Part shown: positions 33,506 through 42,696 of the stretch, piece after piece
Layout of the letters: the number at the start of each line of letters is the position of its first letter
Numbering within the stretch: the first letter of the stretch is position 1
NCBI GenBank assembly: GCA_947497985.1
Contig: CANMIX010000009.1
Span: 62,001-126,000 of the forward strand
Direction: 5' to 3'
DNA from: an uncultured Paracoccaceae bacterium
Lineage (GTDB): Bacteria; Pseudomonadota; Alphaproteobacteria; Rhodobacterales; Rhodobacteraceae
Length of the DNA stretch: 64,000 nt
Position numbers and translations under genes: made by a program
The notes under the pieces: model-generated
Told to the model about the DNA's origin: nothing
The model's input: only the letters and a program-made list of their open reading frames with translations
Databases searched by the model: none

Positions 33506-34597
33506 TTACTTGGGGGGCGCCGCAATCCGATAGGTGAATTCATTGTTGTCGCCCGCGTGGGCTGCGGCCAAAACTGCATCAACAGCGGCACGGCCCGGCG
33601 CACGTGAACAGACCGGATCGGTTGCATTGGCATCTCCGGCCAAGGCCAGCGCCTGACAACGACAGCCGCCAAAGTCGATCTCTTTGCGATCACAGCTCTT
33701 GCAGGGGTTCGGCAACCATTCAGTGCCGCGGTAGGCGTTAAACGCCGCGCTTTTGTACCAGATATCCCCCAAGGGGCGATCCTTTACAGTCTCAAACTGC
33801 AAATGAGGAATGGTTTCGGCTGCGTGGCACGGCAACACCTTACCTTCTGGCGTCACGTTTACCCCCGCGCTGCCCCATCCGCCCATACAGGCCTTGGGGT
33901 ATTCGGCGTAGTAATCAGGCGGGACAAAATCGATCGCCAATATGCCCTGCAACCGCTGCGCGGCCTCTGCGACCTTGCGCTTGGTCTCGGCGGTCTGTTC
34001 ACGGGTCGGCAGCAACATGCCGCGATTTTTGGTGGCCCAGCCGTGAAATTGCACACATGCCACCTCAAGCCTGCGCGCGCCCAGCTCTTGTGCCATCTCG
34101 ATGGTGCGGTCCAGATCATCCAGATTGTGGCGATGCATCACCGCATTCACTGTCAATGGGATGCCGCGCGCCTTGATCTCGGCCGCGACCTGCATCTTGC
34201 GATCAAAGCCCCCTTTGTAGCCCCCAACCCAATCGGCCAGGTCTGCATTGGTGCCCTGCAACGACAGTTGGATGTGGTCCAAGCCTGCGTCCTCCAACTG
34301 GCCAATACGACGTGGCGTAAGGCCTATGCCGCTGGTGATCAGATTGGTGTAAAGCCCGGCGTCCCGCGCCCCTTGCATCAACTCCACCAGATCCGGTCGC
34401 GCGGCAGGTTCACCGCCAGACAGATGCAATTGCAATACGCCCAGCTGTGCTGCCTGTTGAAAGACATCTAGCCAAACACTGGTCGACAGCTCGTGATCTT
34501 TGCGCACCAATTGCAATGGGTTTGAGCAATAAGGACAAGCCAAAGGACAGCGATGGGTGAGTTCCGCCAACAGGGCGATGGGGGGCGGGACCGTCAT
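33506..34597 (-). CDS. pqqE: PQQ biosynthesis radical SAM protein PqqE
   Basis: A 363-residue radical SAM enzyme that forms the Glu-Tyr carbon-carbon crosslink in the PqqA peptide. The CxxxCxxC cluster motif is Cys-Pro-Leu-Ala-Cys-Pro-Tyr-Cys near residue 18. The C-terminal SPASM region carries the auxiliary-cluster cysteines (Cys-Lys-Ser-Cys-Asp and Gly-Gly-Cys-Arg-Cys, then a final Cys). It is the last gene of pqqABCDE and overlaps pqqD by 4 bp. Confidence 0.95.
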   Translation of the reverse strand: MTVPPPIALLAELTHRCPLACPYCSNPLQLVRKDHELSTSVWLDVFQQAAQLGVLQLHLSGGEPAARPDLVELMQGARDAGLYTNLITSGIGLTPRRIGQLEDAGLDHIQLSLQGTNADLADWVGGYKGGFDRKMQVAAEIKARGIPLTVNAVMHRHNLDDLDRTIEMAQELGARRLEVACVQFHGWATKNRGMLLPTREQTAETKRKVAEAAQRLQGILAIDFVPPDYYAEYPKACMGGWGSAGVNVTPEGKVLPCHAAETIPHLQFETVKDRPLGDIWYKSAAFNAYRGTEWLPNPCKSCDRKEIDFGGCRCQALALAGDANATDPVCSRAPGRAAVDAVLAAAHAGDNNEFTYRIAAPPK

Positions 34598-34881
34598 GGG
34601 GCGACATCCAGAAACATCCGGGCCCGAAGCCCCACAAGAAAGGTCTGCACGTCGCCCTCGATCTGCGGGATCGGCGCGTTGTATGTGACCGATAGGTCAT
34701 GGACCAATCCAGCAAAGCTAGTTTCCCCGTCCACCCGGCTCAGAATTGCGGTGCCGATGGCATCCAGCGCGACAGCTTTTTCTGGTCCAAGCAGGACCAT
34801 CCCCCCACGCACCCGATCCTCGTGCAGGCGAACACCGCGAGGCAAGACAGGCCGATCTGTGGCGGTGAGAGTTAAGTTCAC
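34594..34881 (-). CDS. pqqD: PQQ biosynthesis peptide chaperone PqqD
   Basis: A 95-residue RiPP recognition element that presents PqqA to PqqE. The segment [13 protein letters not shown] and the following Leu-Leu-Gly-Pro-Glu-Lys strand are typical. The start was placed at a GTG overlapping the pqqC stop (GTGA); a longer in-frame reading would run through the 3' end of pqqC and has no family similarity. Confidence 0.85.
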   Translation of the reverse strand: MNLTLTATDRPVLPRGVRLHEDRVRGGMVLLGPEKAVALDAIGTAILSRVDGETSFAGLVHDLSVTYNAPIPQIEGDVQTFLVGLRARMFLDVAP

Positions 34882-35606
34882 AACAAGCCCTCGCCCGGTT
34901 GCCACGCACCGGGTGGAATGCGCCCCGGTTCCACATAGGCCGCAGAAAGCGCATCCAACTGCGCCCATAAGACATCGGTCTTGAACGTTAGTGCTGCGCA
35001 GGCCATGTCTTCTTTTTCTGGCGTGTCCGCGTGTTTCAGCACCCAAGCCAGGCCAAAAGCCACGTCCTTTGGCGCTTCGTTCAAGCGATTGCGGAAATAC
35101 GACAGGCTGTCAGGGTTGGCAAAATCATAGTGTTCCAACAGGCCTTCGATGCGGCGTTCATGGATCGACGGCGCAAAAAGCTCGGTCAGCGAGGACGCCA
35201 CCGCTTGCAGCAGTGGCATGTCCCGCACATAGCGCACATAGGCATCAACCGCAAAGCGCGTGGCAGGCAGGATCCCCTGCCCCGAAGCCACGTAATCCGG
35301 GTCCAGCCCCACAGCTTCGGCCAGTTTCAACCAGCGCCGCAAGCCACCGCCCGTGTCGGTCCCGCCATCATGATCCTCAATCCGTGAGCGCCATTCGCGC
35401 CGCATTGCGGGATCCGAACACCGGGAAAGGAATGCGGCATCTTTCATCGGGATCGCCGCCTGATAGGCCCAGCGGTTGATCACCCAGGCGCGCACCTGAT
35501 CGGGTGAACACGCCCCATCATGCAGCCGGTGATGAAACGGATGCTTGTCGTGATACCGCTCTGCCCCGATCGCACGCAGCCGGGTTTCCAGGCTTTCTCG
35601 GCTCAT
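34878..35606 (-). CDS. pqqC: Pyrroloquinoline-quinone synthase PqqC
   Basis: A 242-residue cofactorless oxidase that catalyses the final ring closure and eight-electron oxidation to PQQ. Diagnostic segments are Tyr-His-Asp-Lys-His-Pro-Phe-His near residue 18, the Trp-Val-Ile-Asn-Arg-Trp-Ala-Tyr-Gln motif and the Ile-Glu-Asp-His-Asp-Gly metal-like motif. The start [10 protein letters not shown] overlaps the pqqB stop; the longer reading lies within pqqB. Confidence 0.95.
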   Translation of the reverse strand: MSRESLETRLRAIGAERYHDKHPFHHRLHDGACSPDQVRAWVINRWAYQAAIPMKDAAFLSRCSDPAMRREWRSRIEDHDGGTDTGGGLRRWLKLAEAVGLDPDYVASGQGILPATRFAVDAYVRYVRDMPLLQAVASSLTELFAPSIHERRIEGLLEHYDFANPDSLSYFRNRLNEAPKDVAFGLAWVLKHADTPEKEDMACAALTFKTDVLWAQLDALSAAYVEPGRIPPGAWQPGEGLL

Positions 35607-36490
35607 AAGCTCAGCTCCTGCCCATCCTGCGCGATCTTCCAGCCCTGCGCCTCGGCAAAGGCGCGCTCGGGACTGTTTGGCTGCCACACGGGGTTGGTAT
35701 TGTTCATATGAATGAAGGTTTTGCGGCACATCACATCGGCCAGTTCGGCAATGGAGCCGTCTGGCCCGGACATCGGGATATGTCCCATCCGGCGCCCGGT
35801 TTTGATGCCAGTCCCACTGCGGATCATTTCCTGATCATCCCACAGGGTTCCGTCAAAGAACAACATATCTGCATCGGCAATTATTGCCCGCAGACCGTCA
35901 TCCACTAGGGCACAGCCTGGGATGTAATAGGCAACACGCTCACCGTCATCCAAGCGCACACCAACGGTCTGTTCGCCAACCAGATCGGTCTGCACGCTAT
36001 CGCCTTCCATATAGAGCGGCACTTTACCAGGCACCGGAAAAACCGTGGCCTGCAAAGTGTCAAGCAATGCAAAGGCAGCGCCAAGCGTGATCGGGCGACG
36101 GGACACCACATCCCGGTTCACCGCGTCAAAAATCCGGTTCTCGGCCAAAACTGCATGGATGTCCCCTGTTGCAAACAGCTGAAACGGTGTTTGTTCCCGC
36201 AGGCTCAACAGACCCGCAACATGGTCGATATCGCCATTGGTCAACAAAACCGAAGCAACCGGGCTGTGCCGCAACGCAATGGGCCCTAAGGGAGAAACAG
36301 CCTGCATCTGCATCCGAATGTCAGGGGAGGCATTCAGAACAGCCCAGCTTTTACCATCGACAGAAACCGCCAAGGATGACTGGGTCGCAGCGGGGATAAG
36401 ACCGCTGCGCGCATCGTTGCAATTGGCACAGCCACAGTTCCACTGCGGCAGGCCACCACCCGCCGCAGCACCTAAAACGATAAACCTCAT
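35603..36490 (-). CDS. pqqB: PQQ biosynthesis protein PqqB
   Basis: A 295-residue metallo-beta-lactamase-fold protein, proposed to hydroxylate the tyrosine-derived intermediate. The N-terminal Gly-Ala-Ala-Ala-Gly-Gly-Gly-Leu-Pro-Gln-Trp-Asn-Cys-Gly-Cys motif is specific to PqqB. The Thr-Asn-Gly-Asp-Ile-Asp-His-Val-Ala-Gly segment is the degenerate metal motif. It follows pqqA by 27 bp. Confidence 0.95.
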   Translation of the reverse strand: MRFIVLGAAAGGGLPQWNCGCANCNDARSGLIPAATQSSLAVSVDGKSWAVLNASPDIRMQMQAVSPLGPIALRHSPVASVLLTNGDIDHVAGLLSLREQTPFQLFATGDIHAVLAENRIFDAVNRDVVSRRPITLGAAFALLDTLQATVFPVPGKVPLYMEGDSVQTDLVGEQTVGVRLDDGERVAYYIPGCALVDDGLRAIIADADMLFFDGTLWDDQEMIRSGTGIKTGRRMGHIPMSGPDGSIAELADVMCRKTFIHMNNTNPVWQPNSPERAFAEAQGWKIAQDGQELSL

Positions 36491-36517
36491 GCACGCACCT
36501 CGCGTAGCATGACAGGT

Positions 36518-36628
36518 TTAAAACAGATCAGGGTCGTGACCGCGGCTGCCTTCGTCCTCGGACGGGCTGTACATGTTGATTTCCATGCCGCAATTGATCT
36601 CTTTCAGTGTGGGTGCAGTCCAGGTCAT
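36518..36628 (-). CDS. pqqA: PQQ precursor peptide PqqA
   Basis: A 36-residue peptide, the ribosomal precursor of PQQ. The conserved Glu16 and Tyr20, in Met-Glu-Ile-Asn-Met-Tyr, are the residues crosslinked and excised to make the cofactor. The N-terminus Met-Thr-Trp-Thr-Ala-Pro and the acidic tail are typical. A CGGAGG ribosome binding site stands 6 bp before the ATG. It heads the pqqABCDE operon. Confidence 0.93.
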   Translation of the reverse strand: MTWTAPTLKEINCGMEINMYSPSEDEGSRGHDPDLF

Positions 36629-36700
36629 ATTTCACCTCCGTTGGCTGGATTGATGGGGTTGAGGATAGGCACGCGCGCGGCCTTCGACCAATGCTCCTTT

Positions 36701-36712
36701 GGTCGTACGACC
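36701..36712. promoter_or_regulatory. Perfect palindrome GGTCGTACGACC between pqqA and the NosR-like gene
   Basis: A 12-bp perfect palindrome sits roughly midway in the 151-bp divergent gap, about 73 bp from the pqqA start and 67 bp from the NosR-like start. The same 11-mer GTCGTACGACC recurs upstream of the PQQ dehydrogenase. A half-site CGACCA 10 bp to the left forms a further inverted repeat with TGGTCG. It is a plausible operator for the island's LuxR-type regulator. Confidence 0.5.
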
Positions 36713-36779
36713 CCAACCGAGCGGATCTCAGACCAACGTCGCATAGCCGCAAATAGGGGGTAAACTTAGGCTGTAGCGC

Positions 36780-38876
36780 ATGTTGATACGCGCCTTCATC
36801 CTTGCTGCAATTGCACTCTGGTTTGCCCTTTTATCCCCGGCGCAGGCTGAACCGCGGACGCAGGACGCATTGGCAGAATTTGTCATGCCGCCCTTTTCCT
36901 TGGGGGATCCGATCAACGAAAAAGGTGTCTACAGCCTGTTGAACTCAGGCGGGGCCGAGGCAGGATATGTCTTTGAAACCGGCCCTCTTGCACCGCTTCC
37001 AGGATTTTCGGGCGGTGTCATAAACATGCTGGTGGTGCTGGACCTAGAAGGCACATTTCTGGACGTGCGCCTGCTGGATCATAACGAGCCGATCTTTGTC
37101 TCGGGCCTGGGCGAAGCGCCCTTTCACAAATTTTTCGAACAGTATCCGGGCCTGTCGATCTCCTCCTCCATCGTGGTGGGTACACCTTATGGCGATGGTG
37201 GCGACAGCTCATCACTGGTCTATCTGGATGGCGTGACCAAGGCGACAGCCTCGGTCCGGATTGCCCATGAATCGGTGATGGGGGCGGCTTTGGCCGTTGC
37301 TCGCGAAAAGATGCAAGGTATCTCAACCGCGCCGCCCGCTCGACCGGATCCAGACCATGATGAAGTCCTGACATGGCAGGGCTTGGTCGACCAAGGGCTT
37401 GCGACCCACAAGGTCCTCACCAACGCCGAAATTGACGCAGCCTTTGCAGGAACCACCTGGGCCGACGACGACCCCGTGGCGCGCGATTACCCGGATGAGG
37501 CCTATCTGGATCTGTGGATCATCGACCTTGGCCCCCGCTCCATTGCGCGCGCAGCCCTTAGCCCGAGCGGATTTGAAGAGCTTCAAAGCTTCCTCAAAAT
37601 CTCAAACACGGACGAGCCCTTGCTGGTGATCGAAAGCGGGCGCCACGGTCTGGTGACCGAGGACTTTGTGCGCAATACCGCCCCCGATCTGTTGAGCGCA
37701 GAACAGGACGGCCTGCCAGTTGCCCTGCGCGACGCGGATCTGCTGGTTGACCTTGCCCCAGACGCGCCCGAAGGCGTGGCCATGATCCTGCGCACGGATC
37801 GCCGACTTGGATTTGATCCGTCACGGCCCTGGACCCTAAATATCCGTGCGACGCGCGAACACGGGATCTTTCGCCCTGAAACAGGTTCGGTCACATTGGC
37901 CGCCGAGCACAGCACAGATGCCCGGTTCTTTCTGCGCGAAGAGCCGCCCAAGCCTACGCCGCCCTGGCTGGATGCGCTGCGCAACCGGCAACCGGACATG
38001 ATCGTTCTTGCCGCGGCTCTGACATTACTAACACTCACACTGTTGTGGCGCATGAACCCTTTGGCAAACCTGCGCCGTTTTACCCCTGTGCGACTGGTCA
38101 TTCTGGCCTGTGTCACCGGCTTTGTCGGATGGTGGGGCCAGGGGCAGCTGTCCATCGTCACCCCGCTGGCGACATTGCGCACCACGCTGGAAGGCGGAAG
38201 TTTTTCATACCTGCTCTATGATCCGTTTTCGCTGTTGATTTGGGCCTTTGTGATCGTTGGATTTGTGCTGTGGGGGCGTGGATTTTTCTGCGGATGGCTG
38301 TGCCCCTTTGGCGCGCTGCAAGAATTCACCCACCATTTGGGCCGTCTGTTCCGCTTGCCGCAAATCACACCCAGTGCGATCTGGGATGCTCGCTTGAAAT
38401 GGCTGAAATATCTGGTGCTGGCTGGGTTGGTTGGTGTGACCCTTTTTGCACCCGATCATCTGGACAAGGCGGCAGAGGTTGAGCCGTTCAAAACCGCGAT
38501 CACCACGTTTTTCGTTCGCGAATGGTACTATGTCGCCTATGCGGCGCTGTGGCTGTTATCCGGCATGGTCTTGTTCAAAGGGTTCTGCCGCTACGTCTGC
38601 CCATTGGGTGCGGTAATGGCCATCGGCGGGCTTTTGCGCGGGCGGGACTGGATCGCACGGCGCGATGACTGCGGCTCTCCCTGCCAACTGTGCCGCGTCA
38701 AATGTAACTATGGTGCGATCAAAAAATCTGGTGAGATCGCATATGACGAGTGTTTCCAATGTCTTGATTGCGTGACCATCCACAATGATGCGTCCCAATG
38801 CGTGCCCTTGGTCCTGGCCGCGCGTCGCAAGGACCGCGACGCGCCCTCTACCAAACAGATGGAGCCCGCCGAATGA
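36780..38876 (+). CDS. NosR/NirI-like flavo-iron-sulfur membrane protein
   Basis: A 698-residue protein of the NosR/NirI family. A signal peptide leads into a periplasmic FMN-binding domain (about residues 30-190) whose Asp-Gly-Val-Thr-Lys-Ala-Thr segment is the covalent FMN threonine site. Several transmembrane helices follow (about residues 400-610). CxxxCP motifs lie near residues 504 and 603, and a C-terminal ferredoxin-like cysteine set holds [4Fe-4S] clusters (Cys-Gln-Leu-Cys-Arg-Val-Lys-Cys and Cys-Phe-Gln-Cys-Leu-Asp-Cys). Classical NosR supplies electrons to N2O reductase; no nos genes are here. Its place in a PQQ dehydrogenase island suggests a different electron-transfer or regulatory role. 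Confidence 0.85.
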   Translation: MLIRAFILAAIALWFALLSPAQAEPRTQDALAEFVMPPFSLGDPINEKGVYSLLNSGGAEAGYVFETGPLAPLPGFSGGVINMLVVLDLEGTFLDVRLLDHNEPIFVSGLGEAPFHKFFEQYPGLSISSSIVVGTPYGDGGDSSSLVYLDGVTKATASVRIAHESVMGAALAVAREKMQGISTAPPARPDPDHDEVLTWQGLVDQGLATHKVLTNAEIDAAFAGTTWADDDPVARDYPDEAYLDLWIIDLGPRSIARAALSPSGFEELQSFLKISNTDEPLLVIESGRHGLVTEDFVRNTAPDLLSAEQDGLPVALRDADLLVDLAPDAPEGVAMILRTDRRLGFDPSRPWTLNIRATREHGIFRPETGSVTLAAEHSTDARFFLREEPPKPTPPWLDALRNRQPDMIVLAAALTLLTLTLLWRMNPLANLRRFTPVRLVILACVTGFVGWWGQGQLSIVTPLATLRTTLEGGSFSYLLYDPFSLLIWAFVIVGFVLWGRGFFCGWLCPFGALQEFTHHLGRLFRLPQITPSAIWDARLKWLKYLVLAGLVGVTLFAPDHLDKAAEVEPFKTAITTFFVREWYYVAYAALWLLSGMVLFKGFCRYVCPLGAVMAIGGLLRGRDWIARRDDCGSPCQLCRVKCNYGAIKKSGEIAYDECFQCLDCVTIHNDASQCVPLVLAARRKDRDAPSTKQMEPAE

Positions 38877-39757
38877 TCACCCGACGACGTTTCCTCACCC
38901 TGTCTGCGGCCTCCCTCGCCTGCCCTGTACAAGCCGCACCTGTCCGATGGCAGGGTTTTGCCCTGGGGGCAGAGGTCACGCTGACCCTGCAGGCGGCCCC
39001 AGATTTGGCGGATAAGGCGATCCAAACCGCACAACAGATCCTTGCTGAGGGTGAGGCGCTGTTCAGCCTCTACGACCCCGCATCTGATCTGTCGCGCCTG
39101 AACGCATCGGGGCAGCTCCTTCACCCGGCAAAACCGTTTCTTAGCCTGATGCAAATCTCCGGTCAGGTTCAAAGCGCCACCAAGGGACGGTTCGACCCGA
39201 CAATCCAACCGCTGTGGACCGCCTTGGCCCAAGGCCAAAACCCCGAATCCGCACGTGCTGCAATTGGCTGGTCGAGAATTCGCACGTCCTCCGAAAAGGT
39301 CACGCTGGACGCAGGTCAATCGCTCACCTTCAATGGTATCGCCCAAGGGTTTTTGACCGATCTGTTGCAGACACGTTGGCGCGAAATGGGGTTGGAGCAT
39401 TGCCTGATCAACCTTGGCGAATTTGCAGCCCTTGGCGGTCCGTTCACCTTGGGCATTTCAGATCCAGATCGCGGATTGGTGGGAAAACAAACCCTGACCA
39501 ACAACGCGATTGCGACTTCAAGCCCTGGCGCCATGTCACTGGGTCAGAATAGCCATATTCTGGACCCAAAAGGAGCGAAACCACAATGGTCGACCGTTTC
39601 GGTCGTGGCGCAAACTGCGGCGATTGCCGATGCGGCCTCGACCGCGTTTTGCGTGATGACACGGGATCAAATCCTGACCAGCTGCGCCGCGCTGCCGTCG
39701 ATCACCTCCGTGGTATTGGTCGCCCGTAACGGCGTGACCGAGCGATTAACGCTGTAG
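38873..39757 (+). CDS. apbE: FAD:protein FMN transferase ApbE, Tat-exported
   Basis: A 294-residue flavin transferase that attaches FMN to threonine of exported flavoproteins. A twin-arginine signal (Thr-Arg-Arg-Arg-Phe-Leu) starts the protein. The ApbE core has Phe-Asn-Gly-Ile-Ala-Gln-Gly-Phe, Asn-Leu-Gly-Glu and Ile-Ala-Asp-Ala-Ala-Ser-Thr-Ala motifs. The ATGA overlap with the NosR-like gene, together with that protein's FMN site, makes it the likely maturation factor for its neighbour. Confidence 0.9.
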   Translation: MITRRRFLTLSAASLACPVQAAPVRWQGFALGAEVTLTLQAAPDLADKAIQTAQQILAEGEALFSLYDPASDLSRLNASGQLLHPAKPFLSLMQISGQVQSATKGRFDPTIQPLWTALAQGQNPESARAAIGWSRIRTSSEKVTLDAGQSLTFNGIAQGFLTDLLQTRWREMGLEHCLINLGEFAALGGPFTLGISDPDRGLVGKQTLTNNAIATSSPGAMSLGQNSHILDPKGAKPQWSTVSVVAQTAAIADAASTAFCVMTRDQILTSCAALPSITSVVLVARNGVTERLTL

Positions 39758-39761
39758 CCGA

Positions 39762-40655
39762 TTAGCGCAGGTCAGGCGGGGCATGGGACAGGCCGAAATC
39801 GGCAAAGATCTGCGCCATCCGACCGTCTTGCAACGCGGCATAAATCGCATCCTCAACCGCATAGGCCAAGGGACGATAGGAGAAATGCACGCCCACGCCG
39901 ACGGTCCACTTGCCGACTGCAAATCCGGGCAAGGGTGGCGTATGCACAGCCAACCCCTCGTTCAGTTCGAACTCCAACTGCGCCAACGGCCCCATCGCGG
40001 CCATGGTTGTCCCCGCGGTTAATCCTTCCATTGCCTCGCTCATGGACGGATAACGCGTCACATTGTGGGACAATTGCCCACCGGGAAAGGCAGACAGGTA
40101 AAAATCAGCAATGGAGTCATTCTCAACGCCAACCGTATCAAACCTGAAATAGGCTGGGATTGGTGGGTCCTCTGGATAGGCCGCCTCACGATAGGCGATT
40201 GCGACTTCTTCGGTGTGGTATTGGCCGGTGAAAACCACCTGTTCGATCCTGCAGGCCAGCTCACTGTCGTAGGGCACATGCAACATCACATTCGCCACCT
40301 GACCGCCGACAATTGGCCCTTTCCAGACCCAATTGCGCAAATCCGTATCCAGGTTTTCTCCGGCGGCGACAAGTGTGAACCGGGCTTGTACGCCCAGCGC
40401 TTCGGCAATCAATTTGCCGATCTCAATATCAACACCTTTGGGAGAGCCTCCATCATCCCAAGACCATGGCGGGAAATCTTCATAGGCCGCAAAGGTCATA
40501 AACCCGCGCTGCTGGATCCGGTCCAGATCCTGCCCCACGATATCTCGTGAGGCATTTTGCGGTTTGGCTTGGGGCACGTGATCGGCGCAACGGGCCAATG
40601 CCCCCCCAGCGGTAAGAGCAATTGCACATATTGCAGCAACCCATGTGTTCCCCAA
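39762..40655 (-). CDS. MoxJ/XoxJ-like quinoprotein-associated binding protein
   Basis: A 297-residue exported protein of the type 3 solute-binding fold, of the subgroup tied to PQQ dehydrogenases (MoxJ/XoxJ, TIGR03871-type). A signal peptide precedes Asp-Leu-Asp-Arg-Ile-Gln-Gln-Arg-Gly-Phe and Phe-Pro-Pro-Trp-Ser-Trp, followed by Gly-Val-Asp-Ile-Glu-Ile-Gly. XoxJ is thought to help mature or activate the dehydrogenase rather than bind a transported solute. It is downstream of pedF on the minus strand and convergent with apbE. Confidence 0.85.
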   Translation of the reverse strand: MGNTWVAAICAIALTAGGALARCADHVPQAKPQNASRDIVGQDLDRIQQRGFMTFAAYEDFPPWSWDDGGSPKGVDIEIGKLIAEALGVQARFTLVAAGENLDTDLRNWVWKGPIVGGQVANVMLHVPYDSELACRIEQVVFTGQYHTEEVAIAYREAAYPEDPPIPAYFRFDTVGVENDSIADFYLSAFPGGQLSHNVTRYPSMSEAMEGLTAGTTMAAMGPLAQLEFELNEGLAVHTPPLPGFAVGKWTVGVGVHFSYRPLAYAVEDAIYAALQDGRMAQIFADFGLSHAPPDLR

Positions 40656-40693
40656 GACCTTCCTCCTGTTTGCAAACCTTTGTTAGGGTCGGC

Positions 40694-41374
40694 TTAATGC
40701 GCCGCTGACAAACCAATTGTCAGCACTTCGGCGGCTTTGGCAAAATCAGGCGCATCACCAGCAAGCAGGTCTGCCGCGCGTAATGCAACGCTGTCGGCTA
40801 TCGGCGCGCCGGATCCGGTTTCAACCTTTTCCGCAATGCCTGCCAGCTCTGCCTGCAACGCGACCACTTCACCGGTTCCTGCGTCAGCCATCCCTTGCAG
40901 CGTGTCCCGGATTTCTTTCAAACGCGGTGACGCTTCGTCCAGTGCCCCATCGTCGGGCCGGGTCTCGATGTAGGTGCGGATCGCCCAAGCGGCCTTTTGG
41001 CCCAGCAGATCGCCAAACCCCGGCATTTTCGTGATGCCGTTCTGGGTATAACCCGTGCGGAACCGCTCCACATACCATTCATCGCCAAATTCCTCGGCCT
41101 CAAGGTAGCGCAGGTCCGGAGCCAACCCTCCAGACACCACACCAAGGCCATGACAGCGCGCACAATTCTGGTTGTAGCCACTGTCGCCAATGTCGATCGC
41201 GGCCTGCCAGACCTCTTCGCCTTGATCGCGATATGGGTTTTCTATCAGCCAGTCTTCCCCCACATCCGGCAGGGCATCGGTGTTCATCGGCTGAGGTGCA
41301 ACATCGCCATGGGCCAAAGCCAGTGCAGGTGCCATCAGCAGAAGAGAAGCGGTCAGCGCGCGTTTCAAAGTCAT
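40694..41374 (-). CDS. pedF: Cytochrome c-550, PedF type
   Basis: A 226-residue exported cytochrome c. After a 21-residue signal peptide comes a class I cytochrome domain with one CxxCH (Cys-Ala-Arg-Cys-His-Gly, about residue 76) and the axial methionine in Lys-Met-Pro-Gly-Phe. An extra alpha-helical C-terminal region, about 90 residues long, follows. The arrangement matches PedF, the electron acceptor of PQQ alcohol dehydrogenases. It is divergent from the ABC substrate-binding gene, across 155 bp containing three CCTTGG repeats. Confidence 0.88.
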   Translation of the reverse strand: MTLKRALTASLLLMAPALALAHGDVAPQPMNTDALPDVGEDWLIENPYRDQGEEVWQAAIDIGDSGYNQNCARCHGLGVVSGGLAPDLRYLEAEEFGDEWYVERFRTGYTQNGITKMPGFGDLLGQKAAWAIRTYIETRPDDGALDEASPRLKEIRDTLQGMADAGTGEVVALQAELAGIAEKVETGSGAPIADSVALRAADLLAGDAPDFAKAAEVLTIGLSAAH

Positions 41375-41529
41375 CGTATTCCTCCCTTTCGAGCGTTGGC
41401 ATAGGTCTTAACGCAGCCACCAAGCCTTGGGATATTCGACCTTGGTTTAAGGTGCAGGGCAAATCCTACCTTGGTCCTATAGCCGCGCACGGGGACAACG
41501 CCCTAGCCTTCCAAACGGGAGGAGACCAA

Positions 41530-42696
41530 ATGCTAAGAGGTTTGTTTGCAACGCTATTTCTAGCGGCGCATCCGGCGTTCGCCGAGCGCGCGCCGCTGGA
41601 AATCCCAATCACCTACATCACCCAGGCCCGCGACGCGGCGATCACCTTGTCGAATTTGGACCCTGTTCCAGAGGATCTCGGCTTGGCCGGGGCCCAGGTC
41701 GCGCTGGGTGACAATCTGACCACCGGAAAATTTCTTGGTCACAGCTATAGCCTTGAGGTGATGCGCATCGAACTCAATGGCGATCCCGTTGCCGCCGCCG
41801 ATACGGCACTCGCGACTGCGCAGGTCTTGGTGCTGGATCTACCAGCCGATCAGTTGTTGGAGATCGCCGATCTGCCCGATGCAAAATCCGCGATCCTGTT
41901 CAACGCAAACGCAGGTGACAGCGTATTGCGCGATGCCGAGTGCCGCGCAAACCTATTGCACACTGCACCCAGCAACGCCATGCGCGCCGACGCGGTGATA
42001 CAGTTTGCACGCAGCAAACGTTGGGACAATCTGGCGCTGATTTCCGGCCCCAATCCCATCGACACGACTTTTGCCGAAGCCTTGCACAAAAGCGCCGCGA
42101 AATTTGGGATGAACATCAGCGCCACGCAGACCTGGGACATCGACGCGGACATGCGCCGAAATGCAGCGCAAGAGGTGCCGTTGCTGACCCAGGTCTTGGG
42201 CGATTATGACCTGCTGTTGGTCGCGGATGAAACCGATGATTTCGCCCGCTATATCCCCTATAATACATGGCGCGCGCGCCCCGTGGCAGGCTCTGCCGGT
42301 CTGATGCCTGTCGCCTGGAGCCGCGTGGTCGAGCAATGGGGCGCTGCCCAGCTGCAAAGCCGTTTTTTGGATCACGCGGGCCGTGATATGCGTGCAGGTG
42401 ACTATGGTGCTTGGGCAGCCGTGCGCAGCATCGGAGAGGCCGTGACCCGCACCAACAGCGCGGATGTCACCGTGTTACGCAATTTCCTGTTGTCAGAAAG
42501 TTTTGAACTGGCTGGTTTCAAAGGGCGCCCCCTTAGCTTTCGCGCCTGGAACGGGCAATTGCGCCAACCCATCCCACTGGTGACCCCACGCGCCGTTGTC
42601 GCCCAAGCGCCCCTGCCCGGATACCTCCACCAGCACAGCGAGATGGACACACTGGGGCTCGATCGCCCGGAAAGCAAATGCGAGGCCTTCAAATGA
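41530..42696 (+). CDS. ABC-type substrate-binding protein of the PQQ dehydrogenase locus
   Basis: A 388-residue exported periplasmic binding protein (branched-chain amino acid receptor-like fold), corresponding to the PQQ-associated ABC binding proteins (TIGR03863-type) of ped/exa clusters. The signal peptide is about 18 residues. A GGGAGGAG site precedes the ATG; an earlier in-frame start would lie over the divergent promoter region. The ligand is unknown. It overlaps the beta-propeller gene by 4 bp (ATGA). Confidence 0.82.
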   Translation: MLRGLFATLFLAAHPAFAERAPLEIPITYITQARDAAITLSNLDPVPEDLGLAGAQVALGDNLTTGKFLGHSYSLEVMRIELNGDPVAAADTALATAQVLVLDLPADQLLEIADLPDAKSAILFNANAGDSVLRDAECRANLLHTAPSNAMRADAVIQFARSKRWDNLALISGPNPIDTTFAEALHKSAAKFGMNISATQTWDIDADMRRNAAQEVPLLTQVLGDYDLLLVADETDDFARYIPYNTWRARPVAGSAGLMPVAWSRVVEQWGAAQLQSRFLDHAGRDMRAGDYGAWAAVRSIGEAVTRTNSADVTVLRNFLLSESFELAGFKGRPLSFRAWNGQLRQPIPLVTPRAVVAQAPLPGYLHQHSEMDTLGLDRPESKCEAFK

